DNA of 64,000 nucleotides, taken from contig OZ036016.1 in assembly GCA_964035015.1 (NCBI GenBank), positions 2,448,830 to 2,512,829 on the forward strand, read 5' to 3'. The notes under the pieces are model-generated. The model was not told where the DNA came from. It did not search any database and worked only from the letters and a program-made list of their open reading frames with translations. Positions within the stretch are counted from its first letter, which is position 1; the number at the start of each line of letters is the position of its first letter. The translations under genes were made by a program, and so were the position numbers. Below, piece after piece: positions 12,201-21,063 of the stretch. Source of the DNA: Corallium rubrum (Eukaryota > Cnidaria > Anthozoa > Scleralcyonacea > Coralliidae).

Positions 12201-15200
12201 GAAGAAACTTCTAGCCAGTCTTTGTGAAAATTAAGTTTATCTTATTTGAAAGAACACTTATAATGACAAAGTAACATGTTTTGCAGTTTTTGGTTTCCTT
12301 GCGTCGTCGTTGAGATATTTCTTCTTTTTTTGTTTATATGTTAAGGGCATGTTGACCTCGATATGTGATGACCTAAATTGATATTTATACCACTTGACTT
12401 GTATTTGAGTATTAATGACGCTGTCTTAAATTGATAATTCGTGTTTGCAGAATGTTGTGATTATGTCGCATTTTGTAATGTGTGTATTTAAAACTTAATC
12501 GTTAACGTTGGTAAGTTATTACAACGATAATAATATACATGACAAAATTACTGCATCCTGATTGGTCGAGAGGAGTACAATTTCAATGTAATACAGTGCA
12601 GAAAAGGTGTAATACAGTGCAGAAAAATGAAATACAGTGCAAATTTCAGTGAGTATTAAGCATTCTGATTGGCTAATAAACAACCGGAAACTACCGGAAA
12701 GCCAATGAAATGCCTATGCGGATTTTGAAGGATGGTTTTTCCTTCACGAGAAAATCCAATATGGCGACCAAAACATAAAGTTATCGAAGAACATTTCGAT
12801 GAAATACAGAGTGAATTTTGCTTTAATATTGTCATAAAAGTCCCTGCAAGAAGACTAGAAGAGGTTAGATGCTATGAGTAAAACGTTTGACGTATTTAGT
12901 GAACAAAATGAAGCAGTTTTCAACCATTAAAGCTTCGAGAAGTGGAGCAATGAGTGGTATGTAACTTCGTAGCTGGAAGAGCATTTTGTCTAACATTTTA
13001 ATGTATATTATTAATAAGTAATAGCATGGTTTCGAGTGCAATTTTGAAAAAACACGCACTCGTAAATTTTTCAAATACCTCAAATAGCACTCGTCCTTTG
13101 GACTCGTGCAATTTTGATGGTCTTTGAAAAACTCACTCGTGCATGTTTTTTCCAAATTGCACTCGAAACCATGCTATTACCTATACATATATTTACGAAG
13201 TACAGAAGATATTGAAGGTGATGAACTCATTAAACTTTAGGTGAACTGCTCGACTTCGAAGACGAAATTTACTGACTTATCGGCCGGTTAGAATTTAGAA
13301 TTTCTTAGTTGTTAAAACGTGCTTGTTTAAAAGTTACATATGGTGTATCATTTCTTTCCTACTGAAGGTATGTCAAGCGTAAACAATTTGTGTTTTAACC
13401 TTGCCAAGTGTATAAAAGTGCTGCCATCTTGAAAATACTGAAATCTGCTAGGCGTTCTAGAGCACCTTGAGCGGTGACGTCATACCTAGGTACCAGTCTC
13501 ATCAGATACGCGCGTGCTTTAGAACGACGGGACCAGGCTGGTAACCAGGTACGCGCGTGCTTTAGAACGACGGGACCAGGCTGGTAACCGGGTACGCGCG
13601 TGCTTTAGAACGACGGGACCAGGCTGGTAACCAGGTACGCGCGTGCTTTAGAACGACGGGACCAGGCTGGTAACCAGGTACGCGCGTGCTTTAGAACGAC
13701 GAGACCAGGCTGGTAACCGGGTACGCGCGTGCTTTAGAACGACGGGACCAGGCTGGTAACCGGGTACGCGCGTGCTTTAGAACGACGGGACCAGGCTGGT
13801 AACTGGGTACGCGCGTGCTTTAGAACGACGGGACCAGGCTGGTAACTGGGTACGCGCGTGCTTTAGAACGACGGGACCAGGCTGGTAACCAGGTACGCGC
13901 GTGCTTTAGAACGACGGGACCAGGCTGGTAACTGGGTACGCGCGTGCTTTAGAACGACGGGACCAGGCTGGTAACCAGGTACGCGCGTGCTTTAGAACGA
14001 CGGGACCAGGCTGGTAACTGGGTACGCGCGTGCTTTAGAACGACGGGACCAGGCTGGTAACCAGGTACGCGCGTGCTTTAGAACGACGAGACCAGGCTGG
14101 TAACCAGGTACGCGCGTGCTTTAGAACGACGGGACCAGGCTGGTAACCAGGTACGCGCGTGCTTTAGAACGACGGGACCAGACTGGTAACCAGGTACGCG
14201 CGTGCTTTAGAACGACGGGACCAGGCTGGTAACTGGGTACGCGCGTGCTTTAGAACGACGAGACCAGGCTGGTAACCAGGTACGCGCGTGCTTTAGAACG
14301 ACGGGACCAGGCTGGTAACCGGGTACGCGCGTGCTTTAGAACGACGGGACCAGGCGGGACCAGGTACGCGCGTGCTTTAGAACGACGGGACCAGGCTGGT
14401 AACCAGGTACGCGCGTGCTTTAGAACGACGGGACCAGACTGGTAACCAGGTACGCGCGTGCTTTAGAACGACGAGACCAGGCTGGTAACCAGGTACGCGC
14501 GTGCTTTAGAACGACGGGACCAGGCTGGTAACCAGGTACGCGCGTGCTTTAGAACGACGGGACCAGGCGGGACCAGGTGGTAACCAGGTAACGTGCTGTT
14601 TGCGCGCTGCCTCTCGCCACTGAAGCTCAACTCTCGACGAGTTCGCGAGGGCGGGAGCAAAAAGCCTGGGTACGATGTTGGGTCGAATAGGGTTAGTACA
14701 ACACCGCTGCCAAACGTTTTGCGCATGCGCGACGTCCGAGCTCGTCCCAGGCTCGTCCTCGGAAAAAGAGCAGGAAAACACTTAAATATTTGGACTGGTC
14801 TGAGAGTCCGACACAAAAGTTAAAATTATAAGCATACTACCAAAAAGATAAGGTAGGTAATTTGTGCATGGCTTCCTTGTCAATATTGTGACATATTCTG
14901 AATTTACCCCTTTGTAATTTTCTTTACCCTTTTTTTAAAACACAATGAATAGTCGAGCCTTACTTAGTCTTAACTGTCTGGTTGTTGTCGCCACGGCTAA
15001 TTCCCACTTCTCTTGCAATGTTTACTCAACGAATTCACGCATGCGCAAACGTTTGGCAGCGGTGTTGGTTAGTGCTTAAGCTTGAATGGATGACCACCTT
15101 AGCTCCGTGTGCTGTGCCTCGGGACGGGGATTTTTCGCCGGGTTCTCCGGTTTCCCTCTTCAGTGAAACCAACGTTATATGATGTCTCCAATTAGTTCTG

Positions 15201-18200
15201 TGAGCTAAATACATTTAACACTTAAATAAAAGGTTGTTTTTTTGACATACACATGTAAATGTCAAATGTTGTTACATACACGTGCATAATGACTTATTAT
15301 TAGAGAACGTTATATATCTTTGCTATTATCAAACGGCACAACTTGAAATTCTACATGTTTGATGTTGTGGGAAGAACACATGCACATGTTCCCTTCCAAT
15401 TGAGTAATAACCTCTCCGATGAGTCATTATGCACATGTGACGTCACAACATGTGACATTTACATATCAAACAAACTGAAATATCTCAAAAACGAAGCAAG
15501 GAAACCAAAAGTGCAAAAGATGTTACTTTGTCATTTTTAAGTGTTCTTTCAATTAAGACAATTGTACATTTTCAGCGGCTGCCGACAAGCTGAACACAGT
15601 CTCGTGTCCTACGCCTGGCTGCCGTGGTATTGGGCATGTGAAAGGCGCCAAGTACACAACCCACCATAGCCAATTCGGTTGCCCATATTCATTACAAAAC
15701 CTAAGCAAGGAATCGTGTCTTGTCGATCGTCTCGCTGCGAATTCAATGGCTGAGGATTCTGACTGGTCGTACGAACGCAGAAAAAATTCCGTAGGCAGAC
15801 AAAGTAAAGGTACTGTGGTGTTCATGCAGGACCGTAACGTTTATAGTCTTTGGAGTTGGACACAGTAAAATAGTCAGGTATTAGACACAGTAAAATGGTC
15901 AGGTATTAGACACAGTAAAATAGTCTGGTGTTAGACACAGTAAAATAGTCTGGTATTAGACAGAGTAAAATAGTCTGGTGTTAGACACAGTAAAATAGTC
16001 TGGTGTTAGACAGAGTAAAATAGTCTGGTGTTAGACAGAGTAAAATAGTCTGGTATTAGACAGAGCAAAATAGTCTGGTGTTAGACAGAGTAAAATAGTC
16101 AGGTATTAGACAAAGTAAAATAGTCTGGTGTTAGACAGAGTAAAATAGCCTTGGTGTTAGACAGAGTAAAATAGTCAGGTATTAGACACAGTAAAATAGT
16201 CTGGTGTTAGACAGAGTAAAATAGTCAGGTGTTAGACAGAGTAAAATAGTCTGGTGTTAGACAGAGTAAAATAGTCTGGAGTTGGACACAGTAAAATAGT
16301 CTGGCGTTAGGCAGAGTAAACTAGTCTGGTATTAGACTCAGTAAAATAGTCTGGTGTTAGACAGAGTAAAATAGTGTGGTATTAGACACAGTAAAATAGT
16401 CTGGTGTTAGACACAGTAAAATAGTCTGGTGTTAGACACAGTAAAATAGTCTGGTGTTAGACACAGTAACATAGTCTGGTATTAGACAGAGTAAAATAGT
16501 CTGGTGTTAGACAGAGTGAAATAGTCTGGTGTTAAACAGAGTAAAATAGTCCGGTATTAGACACAGTAAAATATAGTCTGGTGTTAGACACAGTAAAATA
16601 GTCTGGTGTTAGACACAGTGAAATTGTCTGGAGCTAGACACAGTAAAGTCGTCTGGAGTTAGAAGTAAAATAGTCTGGCGTTAAGCGTAATCAAACGAGA
16701 ACGCAAGTTGGCAGTCACGCTATCTCAGCCAGCCTCTCTGAATAATTTCCCGAAAATATTATATACCGTGACAAAGTTAAAACTTGTTTAAAACACTCAT
16801 GAAACCTTTATTTTGTTAATTTGGGTGTTCGAACGACCGCCACAGAAATTTGTGACTGCCAACTTGCGATGACTTGCGTTCTCGTTTGATTACGGCTTTA
16901 GACATGCAGAGTAAAAGAGTCTGGCGTTAGACACAGTAGAATCGTCTGCCTGGAGTTAGATAAATTTAAACAAAGAGGCTGTTTTTTGGCCGGCTTTGGT
17001 AGGAATGGGTTAACTAACTTTCTTATTACTTGTTTTTCCAGTACATACCAGCAACGTGCCAAACGTAGATAATAGACCTCCGTCACCAGGATACGTTGAT
17101 GGACTGGGAGTTTGTCCGACACCAGGCTGTGACGGGACTGGTCATATCACAGGAAAATACAGCAAACATCACAGGTATGCTAAGGCCGCGCACTCTGTCA
17201 AAATGAGGGATTTGCCGAAAAGCAATCTGCCCGCAGTTCTTCATTCACAAATCGATTTGTTTTTCTAGTGTTTCTGGGTGTCCTCTAAATGAAGCGAACA
17301 GAGAGAAAATGTATAAACCCATCCTTCCAAAGACGCACGTGAATTATCAAAAGTCTTTCATGAAAAGTCACAAGTCTCCCAGGCCCAGTATCATCACGAC
17401 AAGAAGTACCGCGAAGAGCGAGTAAGTTGTGCATTGACCTACACGCGCCGAGCGCCTTGAGTCATGAAGGTGCGCATTTTGAAACGCGCATCGTTTGTTG
17501 TCACAGCAACACATCACGCGCCAGTTTGAAGAAAATGTTTAAAAATGCCTTCCTTGTTCATTAAGGTCTCCGTATAGGTTTGCAGGGTCATTTCTGTTAA
17601 GCGCTCTCAATTCGTCAGAATTTGTGCCACAAAAATTAAATAAAATAGCTATCGTTAGAAAGCTATGAATTTGTAGAATACAATGGTGTCTTTGGTTTTG
17701 CGATAAACACAAACCGTTAATAGTTGTGAATTTTTTAATTAAAACCAGAGGGCTTCACTGAGGATTTTGAACAAAATAAAACGCTTTTTACTCGAGTCGC
17801 CCCGAGTGAAGCCCTCTGGTTTTAATTAAAAAATTCACAACTATTAACGGTTTGTGTTTATCGCGAAACCAAAGACACCATTGTATTCTACAAATTCATA
17901 GCTTTCCAACGTTATCTATTTTATTTTTGTGGCATAAATTCTGACGAATTGAGAGCGCTTTACAGAAATGACCCTGCAAACCTTAACGAAGATCTTAAGT
18001 GAGTGGAGCATAGCGTCTTATAACGCAGCGTAATGTCTAACAACGTAGTGGAACATAACCATTCGGTAGACGTTCGTCAAGCTCAATTACTCAGAAACGA
18101 TTTCTGAGAGAAGGTTGCAGGTTCGAACCCTGTCTGGAGTAATGACCGGTTAGACGCTCTAACCATTGAGCCACTGAGGCTCAGATGGAGAGCTAAGGTT

Positions 18201-21063
18201 GCAAATTCAGTCATATGTGCTCTTGCATATTAGATGATGTTGAAGTGATATGATAAGTTGTGCGTATACATGTAGTGCATGTGGTACGTTTGCGAGCTTG
18301 GTGTAATGTAACAGACGTTCGGTAGACGTTCATCATTCTCTATTAGTCAGAAAAGATACCCACCTGAGCCTCAGTGGCTCAATGGTTAGAGCGTCTAACC
18401 GGTCAGTAGAAGGTTGCAGGTTTGAACTCTGTCTGTTACATTACACCAAGCTCGCAAACGTACCACGTGCACTACATGTATACGTACGACCTATCATGTC
18501 ACTGTAGCAGAACATGTTGTAACGTGGCGGAACCTCTTACAGTACAACATAACGGAACGTTTAATAGCATAGCGGAACGTGTTATAACGCAGTGTAATGT
18601 CTTATGACGTATATCTTAACATTGTAGCGGAACGACGTCTTACAGTGCAGCGTAACGTCTTACAACGTAGCGCAATGTCTTATGATCTAGACGTCTCACT
18701 CATATACCCTAGTGAAACGTCTAGTCTAATCTGGTCTTAACATGTGGTTTTCTAATCTTAAGTACATTTTTCTTATGATAGTTTCCTATTTTTTAAAGTA
18801 GAATGCCGTCGTACAAGACAAGAAGCAAGCATGATCAAGGAATTCAAGTCGAAAGTGAGTACAAAATTGAAATTTAACCGAAAAAACCAACAGTTTAACA
18901 GCAGGTAGATAAAACTTCTTTGCACAGGGTGTCCTCAAAAAAATGCCCCCCATCCATTTATGAGGTGCACCTTCTTTAATTATGGTACAAGAAGTAAATT
19001 TTTATATCACGCCGACAGCCCATACCTCGTTTGTTGTCTGATTTTTCAGAGCTAAGTAGTTATCTACTCGCTTCCTGGAGTCATTTAAAGATCAAAATTT
19101 GAACTTGTCCAAATTATGTATGCTACGTCAAGATTTGGAAATCTTCCCCTAAAGGCTTCCCTTGTCCTTGTTGGGCTTGTTTCATGATAGGTACGTACCA
19201 TGAATGCTCTTTCCTCGGGAGTGAATTGTTGTCCAACCATCCTAAGACGGATGAAGTAAAGTGCACTTCTGCCTACATGGCAAACATGTGCATGGAACTC
19301 TCATGAGCATTGTTATTACCCCAAGGAACCCCACATGATTTGATGCTGCATTGCTGTATTTGGAATCAAACTTTATTCCCCTGTGGTCAGTTTTCACATG
19401 CATATGTATTCAAACTTGTATTCCGCCCTCAAACAACGCTGTGGTCAAAAACGGGATGGGCGACATTCGTTTGGGACACCCTGTATTTTTCCAAATCTGC
19501 AGGTAGCATAGATAATTTGCATAATTTGGACAGTTCAAATTTTGATGTTGCTTCTTTAAATGACTCCAGGAAGCGAGTAGATAACTACTTAGCTCTGAAA
19601 ATTTCAGACAACAAAGAAGGATGGGCTTTCGGCGTGATATAAAAATGTACTTCTTGTGGATGGGGGGCATTTTTTTGGGACACCCTGTACTACGCAAAAG
19701 TAGTCCATTAGCGAAAGAACTAAGCATTGGTAGAATGCAAGGCGAGCGAGTAAAATGTTTAATCGAGTAAAATTCCAAATATTACATATATCACACTTTA
19801 AATATTCTTTAAAAAAAATAGGTACCCATCTATCTGCATCCTAATAGTCATTACTGAAATATACTTTTAATGTAATTTTCTTTGTAGATGCATCGAGGAC
19901 GAAGCCATTGAATGTGAATGGTGGTGGACAATCGTCGAACAACTTACTTTCGTTCACTTTGTACAATAGTGTATACAACAGTGGAGTGAGTCCACACATC
20001 AACCATGGCTCGAGATCAAGTGAAAGAGAGGCAGTGTTGCATTGGACATGTGAACAGGTTGCTGAGCACATCAGATCTATTGGCTGCCCAAATCAAGCAC
20101 AGATCTTCATTGATCAAGTAAAGTATAGATCATGCACTGATTAGCGGGACGGGAGTGGGGCTTGCGTACTGCGAATGTTCTAAATAGCTCCAAAAACGAC
20201 ACTTTTCGCAAGTTTATTGGCGTGGTGATTTTGAACAACAACGTTGTCTAAGCCGAGAAAGTTAAAGTTTATGTAAATCAGGAGGATTTTTTTATCAGAT
20301 ATAAAACCACGGACATGGTACTGATTTCCTGTGTTTCGTCATGAATTATTAATAAGTTCTTCTTAATTTTATTATCTTTTGAACTTTGTGATAGGAATTG
20401 TTTGAAGTGCATATGGAACGAAAATTAAGTTTGTCTTATTTGAAAGAACACTTAAAATGGTAGAGTAACATTTCGTTTCCTTGCTTCGTTCTTAAACATT
20501 TTGACGTCACACGTGCATAATGAGTTATCGAAAAAGTTATATATCTTTGCTATTATCACCTGAAGATATACAGTTGTTTTAAAATTAGGAATGTCGTCGA
20601 AGTTATCGAACAAAGTCACACGAAACTGGGCATGTAGGTGTATTTGTCTCATGACTTTAAACAAACACAGGTTCAAGCGATTTAACAGATTAATATCAAT
20701 GATATGCACGATTTCTCAAAAACTCATTGTACAATGTGACGTATGCAGTGTGATCATTTACATACGAAACAAATCTTAATATCTTAAGAACGAAGTAAGA
20801 TATGGAAAAACTGTAAAAGATGTTACTTCACCATTTCAAGAGTTCTTCCAAATTGAACAAACTTGATTTTCAGTTTATATACACTTTAACACGACAGCTT
20901 GTACTGCAAAAATATACGGGGAAAAATTAACCTTTATTCTTTTTTTTAGCAAATTGATGGTGAAGCATTCCTTCTACTTCAACAAGCAGACCTAGTAAAC
21001 ATCATGAATATTAAATTGGGCCCAGCTGTGAAGATCTATAGCAGCATTTTGAGATTCTTATAA
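2575..21063 (+). CDS. L3MBTL: L3MBTL-type chromatin reader (3 MBT, 2 C2HC, SAM), 5' partial
   Basis: Visible exons, all phase-consistent: 2575-2827, 4132-4214, 5922-6153, 10962-11044, 11894-12119, 15576-15809, 17042-17174, 17269-17421, 18802-18854, 19888-20117, 20950-21063 (TAA stop). The 5' exons, with the N-terminal arm of MBT1, lie left of the window. MBT1 core is in exon 1, MBT2 in exons 2-3, MBT3 in exons 4-5. MBT2 keeps every residue known to line the mono/dimethyl-lysine pocket of human L3MBTL1: Asp and Asn in IDRKN, Phe, Trp and Tyr in FDEWDDTY. Exon 15576 encodes a C2HC finger (CPTPGCRGIGH...FGCP); 17042+17269 encode a second (CPTPGCDGTGH...SGCP), split by an intron. The last two exons encode a SAM domain ending LGPAVKIYSSILRFL. 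Members of this family bind methylated histone tails and compact or repress chromatin in the nucleus; that role is inferred from family. Whether it is closer to L3MBTL1, 3 or 4 cannot be settled here. Confidence 0.94.
2990..3765. repeat. Layered GTTA/GTTATAGTTA/GTTCTC satellite
   Basis: Nearly 800 bp of simple repeat whose unit changes in blocks: CGGT, GTTA, the 10-mers gttagttata and gttagtttta, then the 6-mers gttcta, gttctc and gtcctc, then back to gttagttata, gttagtttta and gttagttata. It lies in the L3MBTL intron between exons 2575-2827 and 4132-4214. Sequential block changes suggest stepwise slippage expansion of point-mutated units. Confidence 0.9.
3766..3857. repeat. Perfect-arm hairpin capping the GTTA array
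   Basis: gggacctgtcttcacaacga followed by acgaacgaactaac is mirrored by gttagttcgttcgttcgt then tgtgaaggcaggtccc. The loop is itself GTTA/TAAC repeat, so the whole 92-bp segment can fold into one stem. It sits exactly at the right end of the GTTA satellite. Confidence 0.8.
4335..4425 (+). mobile_element. tRNA-like SINE fragment
   Basis: Contains tagctctgaggttagaacct and the canonical B-box gggttcgattcccggt, flanked by short complementary ends (gactgttctgac / gggacagtcaga). It starts about 120 bp after the donor of exon 4132-4214. A genuine tRNA gene is unlikely because no cloverleaf could be closed by eye. Confidence 0.4.
4973..5394. mobile_element. Fold-back element with 45-bp tandem core, TTAA ends
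   Basis: Both ends sit at TTTAA(A) and carry inverted arms of roughly 100 bp: left aacaggagaaaataagtcgc, right (reverse complement) aacgggagagaataagttgc. Between them are about five copies of a 45-bp unit beginning aagtcgcgactaaaataaga. A MITE with TTAA target and tandemly amplified subterminal sequence fits best. It lies in the L3MBTL intron. Confidence 0.75.
5700..5842. repeat. Inverted repeat (about 40-bp arms)
   Basis: cgctcctgtgcatacgtact then cttataaaggtacgtttga is mirrored by tcaaacgtgcccttataaga then gtacatacgcacggagct. Pieces of the same repeat occur at 2858-2885 and 5545-5580 (gctccgtgcat...), so this is a small dispersed fold-back family. It ends about 80 bp before the MBT2 exon. 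Confidence 0.65.
6263..6659. mobile_element. Fold-back MITE with nested hairpins
   Basis: The outer arms (gaaggggaactggataggaa / ttcctatccagttccccttc) are almost identical inverted copies. Further in, ttgcacaacttgctatgg pairs with ccatagcaagttgtgcaa, and the centre (ggctcggtttccagcctta / taaggctggaaatcgagcc) forms another hairpin. The whole 397 bp can fold on itself. It lies about 100 bp after the MBT2 exon donor. Confidence 0.75.
6968..7166. mobile_element. MITE with TAATAATATACATGA ends
   Basis: Left end taataatatacatgaaaaaa, right end ttttttcatgtatattatta. The same ends bracket the larger copy at 12528-13015. Both copies are followed by a segment containing ggtttcgagtgcaa, here interrupted by a 3.2-kb insertion. 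Confidence 0.6.
7320..8766. mobile_element. 1.45-kb DNA transposon derivative, 8-bp TSD
   Basis: Terminal inverted repeats of about 110 bp start cactgacctatatatatata at the left; the right end reads tatatataggtcagtg. The 8-bp direct repeat gtcaacag flanks it exactly (7312-7319 and 8767-8774). The interior has direct repeats (about 109-bp period near 7519-7735; about 205-bp period at 8257-8408 and 8462-8613) and no recognisable transposase. Eight-bp duplications are typical of hAT and P superfamilies; the terminus does not decide between them. Confidence 0.8.
9400..9620. mobile_element. Degraded family B SINE
   Basis: Shares caattactcagaaa, atttctgag, aggattcaaacctgtaa and gtatacatgaagtgcatgtg with the better-preserved family B material at 18060-18310. 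It is inside the 3.2-kb inserted element. The tRNA-like head is not intact. Confidence 0.45.
10420..10520. repeat. Right part of the split cacgcactcg repeat
   Basis: aaaaacacgcactcgtgagt then cactcgtccttcggactcgt and actcactcgtccatg matches 13050-13170. It is the distal half of the repeat whose proximal half ends near 7198. The segment carries inverted repeats around cactcgtc/gactcgtg. Confidence 0.6.
10527..10923. repeat. 17-bp tandem array ending in a pogo/Tigger-like terminus
   Basis: About 21 copies of a 17-bp unit (ttaagcggacccctctc and variants with agacacctc), then aaggtgtccgcccatttggg and gttcgactgta. The last segment read on the minus strand (tacagtcgaaccccaaatgg) is the typical TACAGTNGAACC terminus of pogo/Tigger-type transposons. 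The array therefore looks like an expanded subterminal repeat of such an element. It ends about 40 bp before the exon at 10962. Confidence 0.7.
11089..11765 (+). pseudogene. 5'-truncated non-LTR retrotransposon (RT C-terminus)
   Basis: The plus strand encodes the end of a LINE ORF2-like reverse transcriptase. The frame reads RLYFLRECRKSF upstream of the in-frame methionine codon at 11166, then IRPLLKYASPVWSG and ELERVQQRSLKIL, the signature found in CR1/L2-like elements, and stops at 11549. About 215 bp of 3' UTR-like sequence follow. Everything 5' (endonuclease, catalytic RT motifs) is missing, as usual after target-primed reverse transcription. It lies in the L3MBTL intron between exons 10962-11044 and 11894-12119 and cannot be active. 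Confidence 0.8.
12215..12330. mobile_element. Fragment of AGTG-family TTAA MITE (left arm)
   Basis: gtgaaaattaagtttatctt then tgaaagaacactt and gttgagatattt matches the left arm of the 36436-36912 element. No right arm was found nearby. It starts about 100 bp after the donor of the MBT3 exon. Confidence 0.6.
12528..13185. mobile_element. Composite MITE (TAATAATATACATGA ends plus cacgcactcg hairpin)
   Basis: Inverted ends aataatatacatgacaaaat and ttaatgtatattattaata bracket 12528-13015. It is followed by ggtttcgagtgcaa ... ttgcactcgaaacc, a hairpin-forming segment (13025-13175). This copy is the uninterrupted reference for the one broken at 7198/10420. ORFs here look like noise. Confidence 0.6.
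13490..14590. repeat. 43-bp minisatellite, about 25 copies
   Basis: Tandem head-to-tail copies of a 43-bp unit starting caggtacgcgcgtgctttag and ending accaggctggtaac. Units differ only by a few point changes (caggtac/cgggtac/tgggtac; gacggg/gacgag), indicating recent homogenisation. It lies in the L3MBTL intron between 12119 and 15576. A single diverged relative sits at 23235-23300. Six-frame ORFs crossing it are artefacts of a GC-rich repeat. Confidence 0.95.
15057..15185 (+). mobile_element. Degraded 5S-derived SINE fragment
   Basis: ggttagtgcttaagcttgaa then tggatgaccacctt is a decayed 5S C-box region, and tttttcgccgggttctccgg is the conserved body of the SINE at 1580-1945. The open frame at 14982-15182 runs through this copy and is not a gene. 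Confidence 0.6.
15225..15575. mobile_element. AGTG-family TTAA MITE abutting a splice acceptor
   Basis: Central and right parts match the 36436-36912 element: atctttgctattatcaaacg on the left arm, then tgacgtca, gaaatatctcaaaaacgaag and gatgttactttgtcattttt on the right arm. The last element-like bases (attaagacaattgta then cattttcag) form the acceptor of the first zinc-finger exon at 15576. The left terminus is degraded. Confidence 0.6.
15850..16910. repeat. 25-bp minisatellite, about 33 copies, split by a MITE
   Basis: Unit gtctggtgttagacagagta then aaata, with variants (acagag/acacag, ggtgtt/ggtatt). It begins about 40 bp after the donor of zinc-finger exon 15576-15809 and runs to about 16680. 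One further partial copy continues at 16898-16945 after an inserted MITE. All copies share one orientation. Confidence 0.93.
16684..16897. mobile_element. Harbinger-like MITE, TTA TSD, 214 bp
   Basis: The ends agcgtaatcaaacgagaacg and cgttctcgtttgattacggc then t are inverted copies differing by one base. TTA directly flanks both sides (16681-16683 and 16898-16900). A 3-bp TWA-type duplication with this size fits PIF/Harbinger MITEs. The flanking tandem repeat supplies the empty-site sequence (tctggcgttagac), confirming the boundaries. Confidence 0.8.
17561..17999. mobile_element. Fold-back element with about 190-bp arms
   Basis: The left arm (from ggtttgcagggtcatttctg to aaccagagggcttcactga) is repeated as a nearly exact reverse complement (from gtgaagccctctggttttaa to cagaaatgaccctgcaaacc), leaving a loop of about 50 bp. 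Both ends lie at ttaag. It starts about 140 bp after the donor of exon 17269-17421. No coding capacity is seen. Confidence 0.85.
18060..18505. mobile_element. Two family B SINEs in inverted arrangement
   Basis: A reverse tRNA-like head (18120-18180) and a forward one (18361-18440, tggctcaatggttagagcgt and ggtttgaactctgtctg) share their outer sequence in opposite directions: gcgagcttggtgtaatgtaa at 18290-18310 against ttacattacaccaagctcgc at 18436-18455. The pair can form a long hairpin. A further tail piece of the family is at 52160-52215. Confidence 0.55.
18926..19690 (-). mobile_element. Mariner-like element with HTH fragment, rearranged
   Basis: The ends cagggtgtcctcaaaaaaat and atttttttgggacaccctgt are inverted copies, continuing for about 150 bp each (acttcttgt..., cgcgtgatat...). 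On the minus strand around 19238-19100 the frame reads QQFTPEERAFMVRTYHETSP, a DUF4817-type helix-turn-helix found in animal DNA transposons. A further terminus (tttgggacaccctgta) occurs inside at 19470-19486, so two related elements are overlapped or nested. It lies in the L3MBTL intron before the SAM exon. No intact transposase is present. Confidence 0.6.
20402..20889. mobile_element. AGTG-family TTAA MITE in SAM-domain intron
   Basis: Left arm gaagtgcatatggaacgaaa and atttgaaagaacacttaaaa; right arm agaacgaagtaagatatgga and tttatatacactttaa. The arms are inverted relative to one another and match 36436-36912. It fills about 60 percent of the intron that splits the SAM domain (20118-20949). 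Near its right end it carries a latent acceptor-like tgattttcag. Confidence 0.7.

Noticed and set aside
14463-14823. Open frames of 76-117 codons at the end of the 43-bp array
   Set aside because: They are shadows of the GC-rich minisatellite and a degraded repeat.
15850-16680. CRISPR-like array
   Set aside because: Units are contiguous with no unique spacers, in an animal intron; it is a minisatellite.
18361-18440. tRNA gene
   Set aside because: Part of an inverted pair of family B SINEs; anticodon arm does not close by eye.
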